A stretch of 64,000 bases of DNA from positions 569,833-633,832 of the forward strand of contig BDDD01000173.1 of assembly GCA_001972305.1 (NCBI GenBank), given 5' to 3'. Of this stretch, positions 42,946-55,179 are shown piece by piece; position 1 is the first letter of the stretch, and every line of letters begins with the position of its first letter. The position numbers were made by a program, and so were the translations under genes. The notes beneath the pieces were generated by a model. The model was not told the DNA's origin. It searched no databases and worked only from the letters and a program-made list of their open reading frames with translations. Source of the stretch: Cephalotus follicularis (lineage: Eukaryota; Streptophyta; Magnoliopsida; Oxalidales; Cephalotaceae).

Positions 42946-45900
42946 GGGATTGTGAAAGGTAGGGTCTATACCTTATCTAAAGATGATGTGCCAGAATCTA
43001 CTTCTGTCGTGGGAGGTACCATTTTCATATCTGGCATATTAGCTCATGTATTGATTGATCCTAGTTCTACACATTCATTCATTGCATATGATTTTGCTTG
43101 CAACTTACATGGCGTGTCTTCTAGTTTGCCTTATGTATTGGAGGTGAGTACTCCACCTGGTACTTGTATTCTATCTGATACTATAATGAATAATTGTGAG
43201 ATCACGGTAGCTGGGGTTCAGTTATCTGCTGATTTAATAGTATTGCCTATTCGGGATTTTGATGCGATCTTGGGGATGGACTGGTTGTACGTTCATCATG
43301 CTTGTGTTGATTGCTATAACAAGATGATGGCATTTTATCTTCGGGATGTGACTGAGTGTAAGTTTATCGGAGAGAAGAATGTTTCTACTCTGATCATTTG
43401 GTATACTCGAGCACAGAAGTATCTCAAGCAATGATGAAAAGGCTATTTGGCATATGTGATTGATCATACGAAAGGTACACCTAGTATTGAGCAAGTTCCT
43501 ATTGTTTGTGATTTTCCTGACGTATTTCCAGATGATCTAACTTCATTGCCGTCGGAGAGAGATGTAGAGTTCGGTATTGAATTGGTGGCTGGGATTGCTC
43601 CTATATCCAAAGCTCTGTATCGAATGGCTCCTGCTGAATTGAAGGAGTTGAAGACTCAATTACAGGATTATCTTGATAAGGGATTCATTAGACCGAGTGT
43701 GTCACCGTGGGGAGCACCGGTCCTGTTTGTGAAAAAGAAAAAATATATCGATGCGACTATGCGTCGATTACAGGCTGCTGAATCAGGTAACTGTGAAGAA
43801 CAAGTATCCTCTGCCACATATTGAGGAGTTGTTCGACCATTTGTAAGGCTCAACAGTATTCTCCAAACTTGACTTGAGGACAGGTTATCATCAGGTTAGG
43901 ATCCGAGAAGGTGATGTGGAGAAGACTGCATTTCAAACTAGATATGGGCACTATGAATTTCTGATATTGCCATTTGGTTTGACGAATGCTCCTGTAGCCT
44001 TTATGTGTTTGATGAACAGAGTGTTCCAGCCCTATTTTGACCAGCCTGTCGTTATATTCTTAGACGACATCCTGATTTATTCCAGGAGTATTGAGGAGCA
44101 CATGCAGCATTTGAGGATTGTGTTGCAGACATTGCGGAAGGAACAATTATTCGCCAAATTCAGTAAGTGTGATTTTTGGCTGCATCATGTGACCTTCCTA
44201 GGTCACATTGTGTCGAGTGAAGGATTGTCGGTGGATCCTTCGAAGATAGAGAGTATTGTTGATTAGCCCCAACCGAGGAGCGTTACTGAGGTTCGTAGCT
44301 TCTTGGGATTAGCTAGCTGTTACAGAAGGTTCATCAAGTGGTTTTCAAAGCTTGCTGCACCATTGACACGGTTGACTCAGAAGAAGTCAAGTTTTTTGTG
44401 GGATGATTCTTGTGAGGCAAGTTTATAGGAGTTGAAGAGTCGGCTGATTTCGGCTCCAGTGTTGGCATTACCGGAGGGTAATGAGGGTTTTACTGTTTAT
44501 AGTGACGCTTCTAGGAAGGGATTGGAATGCGTCCTTATGCAACATGGTAGGGTGATTGCATACGCATCGAGAAAGTTGAAGCTGTACAAAGAAAATTATC
44601 CCGTACACGATCTTGAGTTGGCAGCCATAGTATTCGCTTTACAGAAATGGAGACACTATCTCTATGGTTCTCAATTTGAGATCTTCACTGACCATAAAAG
44701 TTTAAAGTATTTATTTTCCCAGAAGGAGCTCAACATGAGACAGAGACGATGGGTGGAGTTCTTTAATGATTACAACTGTAATATTCAATACCACCCAGGG
44801 AAGGCGAATGTAGTGGCGGATGCGCTGAGTTGCAGGGCAATGATTGATGGTGCAATGGTTTCACAGTGGAAGCTATTGGAGGAATTTCAGAGATGGAATC
44901 CATTCATGGTTTCCCGAGGAGTTATTGTGGCAAATCTTAGAGCACAACCGAAACTTCTGGATCGTATTCTGACTGCTCAGTTCAATGACGCTGAGTTATG
45001 GAGTATTCGTGAGAACTTAGACACTGATTCTGAATTCTCCATCCATACTGATGGTATATTGAGGTTTCGAGGAAGGGTATGTGTTCCGAATGATGAGAGC
45101 ATCAGAAGTGAGCTACTGCAGCAAGCCCACAAGTCAAATTACAGTGTTCATCTGGGAAGTTCTAAGATGTGGAGTGGTATGAAAAGAGAGATTGCCGAAT
45201 ATGTAGCCAGATATTTGACCTGTCAGAGAGTGAAGGTTGAACATCAGAAACCTCTGGGACTGCTACAATCGTTACCAGTGGTTGAGTGGAAATGGGAGCA
45301 TGTGACCATGGATTTTGTGTCGGGGTTACCGAGGTCACGGAATTAGCATGAAGCAGTGTGGGTTGTAGTGTACATACTCACTAAGTTTGCTCACTTTCTT
45401 CCAATGAACATGACGTATTATATCGAGAAGTTGGGTCGATTGTATATCTAGGAGATAGCGAGATTGCATGGAGTGCCGTGAGTATTGTTTGTGACCGTGA
45501 TGCGAGATTCACTTCAAGGTTTTGGAAGAGGTTCCAAGCAACGATGGAAACAACCTTGAACTTCAGTACTGCGTTTCACCCACAGACCGACGGACAGTCC
45601 GAGCGTACCATTTATACTCTTGAAGATATGCTGCGGGCTTGTATGATTGATTTTGCTGGGAGTTTGGAGGATCATCTGTCACTGATTGAGTTCTCTTACA
45701 ACAATAGCTATCATACCAGCATTGGGATGGCTCCTTATGAAGCCTTGTATGGGAGAAAGTGCAGATCTCCTATTTGCTGGGATGAGGTGGGTGAGAAACA
45801 AGTGTTGGGACCAGACTTGGTGCAAGAGACTACTAATAAAGTGGAGGTGATCAAGAAGAGGTTACTAGCTGCACGGAGCTGGCAAAAGATTTACGTCGAG

Positions 45901-46344
45901 ATAAAGAGGAGGAAGCTAGAATTCGATAAGGGGGATCATGTTTTTCGGAAGATCTCGCCTTCGAAAGGGATACACCGTTTTGGCCTCAAGGGGAAGTTGG
46001 CTCCAAGGTACATTGGACCTTATGAGATACTGGAGAGAGTGGGGGAAGTGGCAGATCAGATTGCACTACCGCCCAACTTGTCGAATGTTCATAACGTATT
46101 TCATGTTTCCATGTTACGAAAATACGTACCCGGCCCATCTCACATATTGTGATACGACCCTTGATTCATCAGTGATAACTTATCTTATGAAGATAGGCCG
46201 ACGAGGATTGTGGATCGGATGGAGAAGGTATTGAGGAATAAGACTATTCCTTTGGTAAAGGTATTGTGGCGGTTTCACGGGGTCGAAGAAGCAACCTGAG
46301 AATGTGAATCTGAGATGATGGAAACATTTCCTCACTTGTTCTGA
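42946..46344 (+). pseudogene. pol: Gypsy2 pol with chromodomain
   Basis: The protease active site is altered to D-P-S at 43057-43065. RT has F-L-D-D near 44057-44068. An insertion of about 9 bp near 43740 breaks the frame. RNase H spans about 44480-44850. Integrase spans 45100-46100: the first Cys of its zinc motif is lost (ARYLTCQ against ARCLTCQ in Gypsy1), while the D, D and E in MDFVSGLP, CDRDARF and GQSERT remain. The chromodomain is near 46200-46344. Stops include TAG 44426-44428, shared with Gypsy1 at 2182-2184, and TAG 45344-45346. It follows gag as in other Tekay-type elements. Confidence 0.92.
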
Positions 46345-46378
46345 ATGTAAAAGCTAAATTCGGAGACGAATTTTCTTT

Positions 46379-46391
46379 AAGGAAGGGGGAA
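46379..46391 (+). other. Gypsy2 polypurine tract
   Basis: AAGGAAGGGGGAA directly before the 3' LTR start TGTAATAACCGC. Confidence 0.88.
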
Positions 46392-49051
46392 TGTAATAAC
46401 CGCAATTTTCAATTGATGTATATTGTACAATGTTGAATAAAATATACATTATATTGAGGTTTAGTGTCCAATTACTATGAATAATGTGTACGTTGATTGG
46501 TTAGAATTGAATGAAATCGAGGGGTCCTTAAATAAACTTAAGGAACCAGAATCAGCACCTAACAGCCGACTGTCGCAGGGTAACAGTCGACTGGTTGGTT
46601 TATGGAATGATAGTAGACTGTCATAGGGTAACAATCGACTGGTCTAAGCTCAGACACGTGTCTGTGCATGGCGTGTGAAATAGGGCAGTGGCAGTTGATA
46701 ACATGTGTTCTAAAACTGTCATGCCAAGCTAAGGCGTGCCACCAGTTGTGTAACATGTAAGAGTGGTGTCTTGCAAGTGCTCTATTCCACCTACAACATG
46801 CAGCCTGCAAATTCAGAGTGGACAACCTATGAGAAGAAAAGAGGAAGGAAACATGCATGTGAGAGAGATAAAGGGAATGCTGGGGATTGTAGTTAATAGA
46901 ATCTAACGAATTCCTAAGCATTTAAACCTTCTATATCAGCCGCCGAGAGTTGAAATTGAGTGCTAGAAACACTGAGAAGAGAGAATTTATGGTGGAGTAA
47001 TTTCTGAACTTGCATGTTGAAGTTAGAGAGTTCAAAGTGTGTTTGAAGCTTGATTCTCCCTGGTAAGTCACTGGTTTAAGTTACTTATGTTACCATGACT
47101 CAACAATAGTATAAACACACTAAATTGATATTATATCTACTGGTTAACATGCATGTATAGATTTAATTGCTGGAATTGGAGTTGAGTTGGTATAAAGAGT
47201 TTTGGAACTCAATGTGAGTTTGAGGCTTAGAATCTCTCTGGTAAGTTGCTGGTTTAATTTCAGTACTGGTATGGTAGTTAGTCAACCATATATAGTTACT
47301 GATTTTCGTACTATATGCCTGTCAACATGCCTCTATAGCATTAAATTTCTGGATTGTTGGTGTTGAGTTGAAGTTGGAACTTAAAGAGAGGAATCAATCC
47401 AATTTGATTCTGGGATAGCGATTGAGGTAGGGCTATTGACATGTTCTTGAAGATATAGTATGTATATCATGTATGGATAATTGCTATATGATTGCATGCT
47501 ACTAATTGGTTTGAACTAGAATGTGAACATGCATACTCTGTTTCTGTTCAACTACTGCTTCTCATTTTTCTGGGCAAAACAGTCGACTGTTGAGCCTAAC
47601 AGTCGACTACTCAATGTAAACAGCCGACTGTTAAGGACAAAAAGTCGACTACTCAATGTAAACAGCTGGCTTTTCTTATGAACAATCGACTGTTAAGAGA
47701 TAAATTACTGATATTAGGTACTGTTTAGGCTTAAATGGTATGTAATCACCCTGGCCTCCACATGGGATGATTCTAATATTCAATCCTGGCCATGTGTAGT
47801 TACATTTCAGGAATTAAACAACTTATGCATTCCTTGTGTGAATCGTGTAAGAATGACTATGGTTATGTTAATAATTCTTGTTTGAATCCTTGAATTTCTA
47901 TTTTCCCTATTGTTATGCTGCTGTTATAGGTATTGTATATCTCTTAAGTGTTCATAAACACTATTGTTTCACTTAATTTCAAGGATTGAACCAACTAAGT
48001 GCTATAAGCACAACTATGGATTTTAACTATGCTTTTCAAAATGAGACTTACTGTCAATAATTTACTATTTCCTCCTATGAGAGGTACCACTATTGTTTTG
48101 TTCTCCAAAAGAGAACCATTATTGTATTGTTACTGTTTCCTCCGAAAGAGTGGTACGGTCACTGAATTGTTAAATGTTTCTAAAAGAAAACTACTACTAT
48201 ATTGCATATTATAGATATATGTAATATTGTTGTTGAATTGATTGAATTGTTTGACGATGCTTATTGCCGTTAGTCGAGTGATAGGAGACATCACTGGATA
48301 CGGAGTGGTCCTATGTGCCGAGAGTTGGCTAGAGCTTCCACCAAACTTATCTGTAATACAGATCTTGATTATTACCTGCCCGCTAAATACCGGCAGAATT
48401 GTTACCTGATCTATCATCTTCGCAGTGTATGGTGATAGTTAGGTGGTACGCAGTTTGTGCTAGGAGTTAGCGACATGTGACACCCAACCATTGTATTGAT
48501 TAATTTTACCCTTGTGCAGTATTCTTGAATTATATTGTCTGTGGCCACTTGGCATGATTGATCATATAAATTGGAATACTTAAACATATATGTTATTTTC
48601 AAAATAAACTATCATACATGTTTACATTTATATATCCTTTCTCATGCTTTATTCCTACTTAGTCGAGTGAAGACAAAGGCTAACCCCCTACAATTTCAGA
48701 TTAAGTGAAGACATTCGGCCTAGTGCTGCTGAAGCTTGAGGAGCGCTTCTGTTTTGTTTAAGGTTGTTATTTACTATGTTTCTTGTTTTGTAATAACAAT
48801 CATACTCCGTTTGTTATATTTACATTCAGACATGTAATTTATAACGTATGTTATACTTGTAAGCACGTAGTGTGGGCTGTGTGCGGATAATTATTATAAT
48901 CCAGCTATGAAATGCTTCCACTTTTGATTAAGAATTGACGATTGATGGATGTTGGATTATTATCTTTTACTCTATATACATATATATATATATAAATATA
49001 TATCTGTGTGTGTGTGTGTGTTGTCAATGTGAGAAATAACGGGGTGTGATA
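46392..49051 (+). repeat. Gypsy2 3' LTR (2660 bp)
   Basis: Aligns along its whole length with the 5' LTR. It differs by substitutions, one extra motif unit of about 42 bp near 47620-47665 and a (TA)/(TG) microsatellite near its end. The last dinucleotide is TA where the 5' LTR has CA. TSD AGGGC follows. Confidence 0.95.
48972..49021 (+). repeat. TA/TG microsatellite in the Gypsy2 3' LTR
   Basis: About 50 bp of alternating TA then TG repeats, replacing a plain TTATCTGTTATTG stretch in the 5' LTR at about 41592-41604. It arose after the two LTRs were made from one template. Confidence 0.9.
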
Positions 49052-49056
49052 AGGGC

Positions 49057-50444
49057 CAATGTGACCGTGGAGGCGAGTTCTTTGGAAACAAGGGACGAGA
49101 TAGCTCGGGGCAAGCAGCTTGCTATAGATGAGCTCGACCATCCCTCGAGGATGTAGAGGACAGAGGAGGAGGCTACGCCTCGAAACAAAACCATCGAGGG
49201 GATTCACAGGACCCTGCCCTCACGTATCCTTCTCGGGAGATGGAAAAAGTCAGCAAAATTCTCAAGGCCCTTGGCAGGTGATGGGTAAACTTGAAGACAC
49301 CAGGGGTTGCCATTGCACTGGGTAAGGCAGGTCTCTTTCCCCATGAGTTGGAAGTGAGGGAGGAGTGGGACGCTTACCACCTCTGGACTCACCTCTTCCA
49401 AAGTTTCTTCAGGGTTAGTAATCTGTTTCTTACTTCTTGCTTTCTGTGACCTTCAACTTCCTATTAACCTTGCATTTCTTTTTCCAGGTCATGGTGGATG
49501 CCCATCTCTTGATGGAGAAAACTGATCAGGAGAGTGCCCTGCTTGAGCAAACTGGGGTTGAGAACGCCGAGCTCAAGAGGTCGCAGGATGTGCTACAGGC
49601 TCAGCTAGAGGAGGTGATTGGGGTCAAGGAAAATATTACTGCTGAGAGGGATGGAACCCTCCAAGATCTGGCGAGGGAGAAAAAGATGAGGCTGAGTGCA
49701 GTCAACAGAAGCATCTCCCTTGAGGAAAAGCTGAAGGCTCTCGGAGAGAGGCTCGAGAAGTCGCACGAAATTGAGGTTGCCCCAAACAAAGCTGTAGTGG
49801 AGAGAGTTGAGCTTGATTTCAAGGCTTCCTCAGAGTTTCGAGATGTCCACGACAGGGCCGTGGAGAACTTCAGAGCTTCCACGGAGTTTCAGGATGCTAT
49901 GACCAAGGCCGTGGACAACTTCAAGGCCTCTGATGATTTTAACAAAGAGGTCCTTAAGAAGTCCTCGGTCCTATTTCGTCAGAGGTTCTATTACTGCCAG
50001 AACATGGTCGAATATCAGCCTGAGATTCCATTGGAGTCCATCATTTGCGGGCCTTCGGTGACTGAATATGACTTCTTTCCTGATGGGGTTGTCGATGCCG
50101 AGGAGAGAGCTTTTGAAGCCTTTGACTAGGAGTAGAGTCATGCCCAGGAATCGGAGTGGCTACCTAAAGGATGCGAGATGGTTCTCTTTACTGCACCTAC
50201 CAGGGAGCCTGCCTTTGAGCCTTTGGACGTGGACCTTGTCTCCCGCATTGATGCTGAGGATCCAGCTTCTGTGCGCATGACCTCGGACACTCCTGCGCCA
50301 AGGATTGAGGATCCCCCACTTGAGCCTATGGCTGAGGATCGTCCACCGCCTCCTCCGAAGGAAGAAGATGCTCCTCCGCCTCAGGGGATGGAAACTTGGA
50401 ACTATGGTCTTTGCACACATTTTTTGATGAAAAATTCATATTAA
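49057..50444 (+). pseudogene. Retand2 aORF, C-terminal part
   Basis: Continues the frame broken by Gypsy2 (NVTVEASSLETRDEIARG), with a stop near 49155. The segment REMEKVSKILKALG...GVAIALGKAGLFPHELEV parallels LRDMEKMIEELEGVG...GVPFAHSSLCLFLDELK in the Retand1 copy. Intron 49414-49487 (GTTAGT...TTTTCCAG) matches the second Retand1 intron. Then comes a coiled coil ending in FKASDDFNKEVLK, RQRFYYCQNM and EYDFFPDG, then TAG 50127-50129 and an acidic Pro-rich tail in the same frame to 50444. The end lies only about 35 bp from the convergent pol fragment. Confidence 0.78.
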
Positions 50445-50478
50445 ATGACATTCTTGAATTTATACAACTTACAAAGAA

Positions 50479-51551
50479 TTACTGGCAATATTTCCTCAGA
50501 TCTTCAGCATTCCAAGCTCTGGGAATCTCCTTGCCCCCCAGAGTTTCAAGTTTGAATGGTCCTGGGAGGAGCACTCTCTTAACCTCGTATGGTCCTTCCC
50601 AATTAGGGGCTAGATTTCCTCTGGTATCGGTTGGATTAGCTATAGCTGAGTTGCGTAGGACTAGGTCTCCTTCCCTTAGTGGCGGGGGGTGGACCCTTTT
50701 GTTATAGTAACGGCCCACACTCTGTTGGTATGCTGCAACTTTGATAGCTGCTTTGTCTCTAAGCTCTTCAACTAGGTCAAGGAGGGTCCTCAGCCCTTCT
50801 TCATTATTTTCTTCGCTGAAATGTACGACTCTTGATGACTGTACACCAATCTCCACCGGTATCATAGCTTCAGCTCCAAAACAAAGGCTGTATGGAGACT
50901 CACCAGTTGTGGTCCGAGGAGTGGTTCTATAAGCCCATAGTACACTTGGTAGCTCCTATGTCCATCTTCCCTTACTATGCTTCAGGCGCTTCTTCAAGCC
51001 CGAGATGATTTCTATGTTGATCACCTCGGCTTGACCATTACTCTGGGGATAGGCTACTGAGGCTAGCCAGTGCTCTATTCTCCATTCCTTGCAAAAGTCA
51101 TGGAAAGCCTAGCAATCGAGCTGCTTCCCATTATCCAAGTCTATTACTCTTGGGACTCCAAATCTGCAGATGATCGATTTTCGTACGAAGCTCTCCGTGT
51201 TCTTCTCTGTGATTGTGGCCAGGGGTTTAGCTTCTACCAACTTGGTGAAATAGTCCACTGCCACAATGAGAAACTTCCTTTGCCCCGTTGCCACTGGTAA
51301 TGGTCCAAGGAAGTCCATCCCCCACTGTGCAAAGGGCCATGGGGCCGTGATGGATGTCAGGGGTTCTGAGGGCCTCCTGCTTAAATTGGTGTACCTCTGA
51401 CATCTATCGCACTTCCTCACGAAGTCTATGGAATCATGGTGCATGGTAGGCCAGAAATAGCCCTGCCTTAATAATTTGTGGGACAAGGTTTTGCCCCCAG
51501 TGTGATTGCCACAAAATCCTTCATGGACTTCCCTTAGAGCATGATCGACCT
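50479..51551 (-). pseudogene. Retand2 pol: integrase part
   Basis: Minus strand, homologous to Retand1 23318-24378. It has the zinc motif (CGNHTGG, FVRKCDRCQRY), the catalytic D, D and E in MDFLGPLP, LDNGKQ and GQAEVIN, and the C-terminal LVLRNSAIANP...WEGPYEVKRV. A stop follows KQLDC near 51109 and another lies in GRWT-stop-ELPS. Upstream pol is missing: the sequence changes abruptly at 51552. Confidence 0.9.
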
Positions 51552-52855
51552 TGTAACGCCCCGAATTTCATAAATAATTATTTTGAAATTGGTGCGTGTA
51601 CAGTCGTGATAAAATCGATAGAGCCCGGAGTAATAAAAAGGCATTACGCATTTAAGTCGTAATTGCGTTAGCTAAAGACGACTAATAAAGTCTATTTTTA
51701 GTGCGCGACAATAAAGCCCGAATGTTCGCATTTTTATTGCGATTATTTTGGTGGTTGTTCGGATAATTTATGTCGCGATTCGCGGTTGTAGACTTTATAA
51801 AAATATGAACTTTTTCGGAAAAAATAAGCTAAAATAAAAGTAAACAAACAATTCAAAATAACAATTATGCTAACAGTATAAAAAGATAGAGAAGGAGAAT
51901 GCAAACAGATTTTTATAGTGGTTCGGCTTAATCTCTTGCCTATGTCCACTTTTCCCAAGGACCTCCTTGAGTTTCCACTAGTACTCAACCTCGAATACAA
52001 ACTTCGAATAACTTCCAGGAACTATTCGATGCACCTTTACAATAGTTGTGATTGCTCTCAATCACATACACAATAGTTGAACATATACAAAGGTGGGTGA
52101 TTTTTGTGCAACCTCTCAGAGGTTAGATATTGACTAAATATGCTCACAGTAATAGCTTAACAAGATAGAAACAACTCAAGAATGATACTAACAAATGTAA
52201 GGATAATTTCTTTGTAACTTGATACTCCATTTGTTGTTCTTGAGCCCCTCTTCATAGTGTTTTTGGTGATATAGCAGTTTGATCTTATTTTGGAAAATTT
52301 GTCCTTAATTTGTGCATTGATAAGGCATCGTCTGACTGTAATTCTCGATCAAAGCGTTTTCGGTTTCAATATAAGCGTTGACGCTTAAAAGTTATCGTTA
52401 GGCTTTATTTTCCTTCTCCTTGTGCAACTGCTGGCGCTTGAAAACTATTGTTGCTGCTTTAAGTGCTGCCGCTTTGAGATTAACTGTCGCCGCGTTGAAT
52501 TAGAAACGTTGATGCTTTATGTCATTCGTTGTTTTCAGGCTTTGAACTTTAACCGCTGGCGCTTTGAACGCTTTGTACACAAAACTGCTGGCGCTTTGTG
52601 CTTAAACGGTCGCCACTTTCAATTTGAGAGCTGACGCTTTCTACAATTAGTGCCTTCGACATTTTCATAGCAATTTTCGACGCTTTCATCCTCACAAGCC
52701 CAGAAGCGCTGACGCTTTTAAATTAACAGTCGGCGCTTTGTCTGGTTAAATTGATTTTTATCTGGTATGTCTTCTTGCACATCTTGCACAAATCAAACTC
52801 ATTAGTTGCAAATGTGTTATCATCAAAATTAGGAATTGAGACATAAATGTCAACA
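51552..52855 (-). repeat. SIRE-like 3' LTR (left boundary tentative)
   Basis: On the minus strand it starts TGTTGACATTTATGTCTC right after the polypurine tract (52856-52870, TAAAAAGGGGGAGAT). The CCACTTTTCCCAAGGACCTC stretch is typical of the R/U5 side of SIRE LTRs. The left end is placed at TGTAACGCCCCG, where Retand2 pol stops; that end looks gypsy-like, so 51552-51860 may be a separate LTR scrap. GCGTTGACGCTT-type motifs are scattered at 52370-52740. Confidence 0.6.
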
Positions 52856-53980
52856 ATCTCCCCCTTTTTAATGATGACAAAAATTTGCCATAAAGTTGAG
52901 TAGAAAACATAAGTGAGCATTGTAACGATAAGTGTAATGCATAAGTGAAAATAGTAAGCATATATGCAGTAAATAATGAGCATAGAATCAGTATACTCCC
53001 TATGTTTCTCTACAAAAAATTACTATGCTTGCTAGCTTTGCTCCCCCTCAACTTATGCTCTTCCTGTTTCTTTGCCATAAGTATAACTCAACATTATAAC
53101 AATATATCTCATATCAGCAGTAATCAAGTAAAGCACCATAGCAATATATCAGCTGCATTCAAGTACTCCCCCTGTGCAGTATAAACATAGCAATATGACA
53201 ACATAAACATAGCATAGCAAGCATTAATACATTATATCAACAATCATTATGCTGCATTATATCAGCAGCAAACAGTAGCATCAAGCAAGCATTAATACAT
53301 TATATCAGCAATCATTATGTTGCATTATATCAGCAGCAAACAATAGCATCAAGTAATGCATCATACTCCACCTGTGTCACTGCTATAAAATCAGAAATGC
53401 ATTATGAGAAACAAACACAGTAAATATGACAGCAGATATCAGCTGCCCCTGTGTCGCTTCTATAAGCAGCAGTCTATAAGCATAAAAAGTGAGCATTTCT
53501 CCCCCTTTTTTGTTAACATCAAAAAGTGAGCATCATTAAGAAGTGAGCAGTGATAAAAAGAAAACTACGACATTAAAACATCAAATCATTAAATCATTAA
53601 AACAGTAAAAAAAATATCAACTACTAAGCATCATCAAACATTTAAACACAAGTAGTTTAAAATGTCATATTGCTAAACATAAAAAGAAATAACATAAGGA
53701 GGCAAAATTATGCTTCAATCATTCATTCGATCATCATCGTCATCTCCAAGATCTTTAATATCGGTGTTATGATCTTCGACCTCATCTTTTGGACTCGACG
53801 AAGGTGTTATGCCTTAATTTCCAATAATTCCTTGCTCAAACAATTTTCTTTTAATGCTCTTGAGTTCTTTGCCATATTTCTTTGGTTGCTTTCTATACCA
53901 TGGATAGCTTGCATAAGCTGCTCAAACTGACTAGTAGCAAACACATGAACAGGACTACTCTCAACTACATGAGCCATTCC
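52856..53980 (-). repeat. SIRE-like 3' untranslated region with repeats and tracts
   Basis: Contains the LTR-proximal polypurine tract at 52856-52870 and further CTCCCCCTTTTTT or ACTCCCCCTGTG tracts at about 53042, 53165 and 53497. A 68-bp unit (AGCAAGCATTAATACATTAT) is tandemly duplicated at 53216-53283 and 53284-53351. Multiple tracts between the last ORF and the LTR are known in SIRE-type elements. No coding potential is recognised. Confidence 0.6.
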
Positions 53981-53989
53981 TTCTTGGCC

Positions 53990-54928
53990 TTATGCTTCTT
54001 CGCTTTCTTCATCTCCCTCATTTTCGTCATCAATTCTGTCAGAATCTTCATCTCTTGGAATCCAAGTTCCAAGTCTTTTATGCTTTTTGAAACCCATTCT
54101 TCCAAGGGTTCCTTTTCCTAGCTTATCACCACTTTGAAGTGCATGATGCACCTCGTCATCAAGATTAAGATCGAAATGTATAAGAATTTTGGAAATGATG
54201 TTACCGTATGCTAATCTTTCATTTTCACGAGCATGTATGGCTTTCATATGATTAAGAATAAGCAAAGGCATATTAATTCTTCGACCGGTAATGATGTGAA
54301 ACATAGTGAAAGCTTCCATATGTGTAACTTCATCAAAACCACCAGATTTAGGTATAGTATGTGTTGCTACAGCTCTATGCAAGAATCTATAATTTAATCT
54401 CAGATTTCTAGAATACATTTCGTCAACTAGCTGTGCATTTTCTCCAAAAAACAGATGCATGCATTCCTCACTACTAAAACCATTCTCCTCAACCCAATTT
54501 CTATTGGACTAGGCTTTAGTCCCATCATAAGGAATATTCAAAATAGAGGAAAACAATGCATAAGTCATCATCATAGGAATCCCATTAACACTCGTAGATA
54601 ATCTAACAGAGGTACTAAAACCAAAATTAGCATACAATTCCTTAATTAAATCAGGATAATAGGGCAGATTAATCATGAACAAAGTTCCTAAACCCAAATC
54701 ATTAAGCCATCCTACAATAGGGAAATTTTCTGCAGTACGGAAATCAAAGTCCAATATTTTTCCAGCAAGAATTTTCCTATCATAATATGCTTGAGGATAC
54801 CTGACACCTTGATGTGGAAAAAGCTGTTGAGGCTCAACAGATTCAACGTTCTTGCTAGCACCCCTTTTCCTTCCTGTTGATCTTGACCCTCCACCTTCTG
54901 TGTAGTTAGGGTTTTTTGTTCTAGGCAT
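53990..54928 (-). pseudogene. SIRE-like extra ORF downstream of pol, one stop codon
   Basis: Two open stretches (54928-54509 and 54460-53990) lie in the same frame and are separated by a single TAG at 54509-54511, giving a product of about 313 codons. It begins MPRTKNPNYTEGGGSRSTGR (basic), has a central conserved part (LNYRFLHRAVATHTIPKSGG, MEAFTMFHIITGRRINMP), and ends in an acidic tail. It resembles the plant transposon-protein domain often found after SIRE pol; such ORFs have been called env-like. I see no signal peptide or membrane segment. Role unknown. Confidence 0.75.
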
Positions 54929-55179
54929 GATGATTTGTGAAGGATTGAAAGAAAGATCAAGTATTTATGTTATTAAAGGAGAATTTTCGGCTTGAGATAC
55001 ACCAAGATATGCTAAAGCGGCTGTTAGAACAATTTTAGGGTTCGTAAGTTGTATGACAGACGGCACTTAAAAATTTATATCTGCGCATAAACTGTCGACG
55101 CTTAATTTTAAAGCGTTGATGCTTTAGGACATAACAACTGACACTTATTTCATAAGTGTTGGCGTTTAAATTGTATTTA

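Larger units (their letters stand above)
39050..49051 (+). mobile_element. Gypsy2: full-length chromodomain gypsy element, TSD AGGGC
   Basis: Ten-kilobase element: LTR 39050-41632, initiator-Met primer site, gag-pol with chromodomain, polypurine tract, LTR 46392-49051. AGGGC occurs at 39045-39049 and 49052-49056. It is a relative of Gypsy1 (same domain order, similar LTR blocks). Many stops and shifts make it non-autonomous. It interrupts the Retand2 aORF. Confidence 0.95.

Noticed and set aside
53990-54928. Retroviral-type envelope gene
   Set aside because: No signal peptide, transmembrane helix or cleavage site is visible. The conserved middle resembles plant transposon-associated domains instead.
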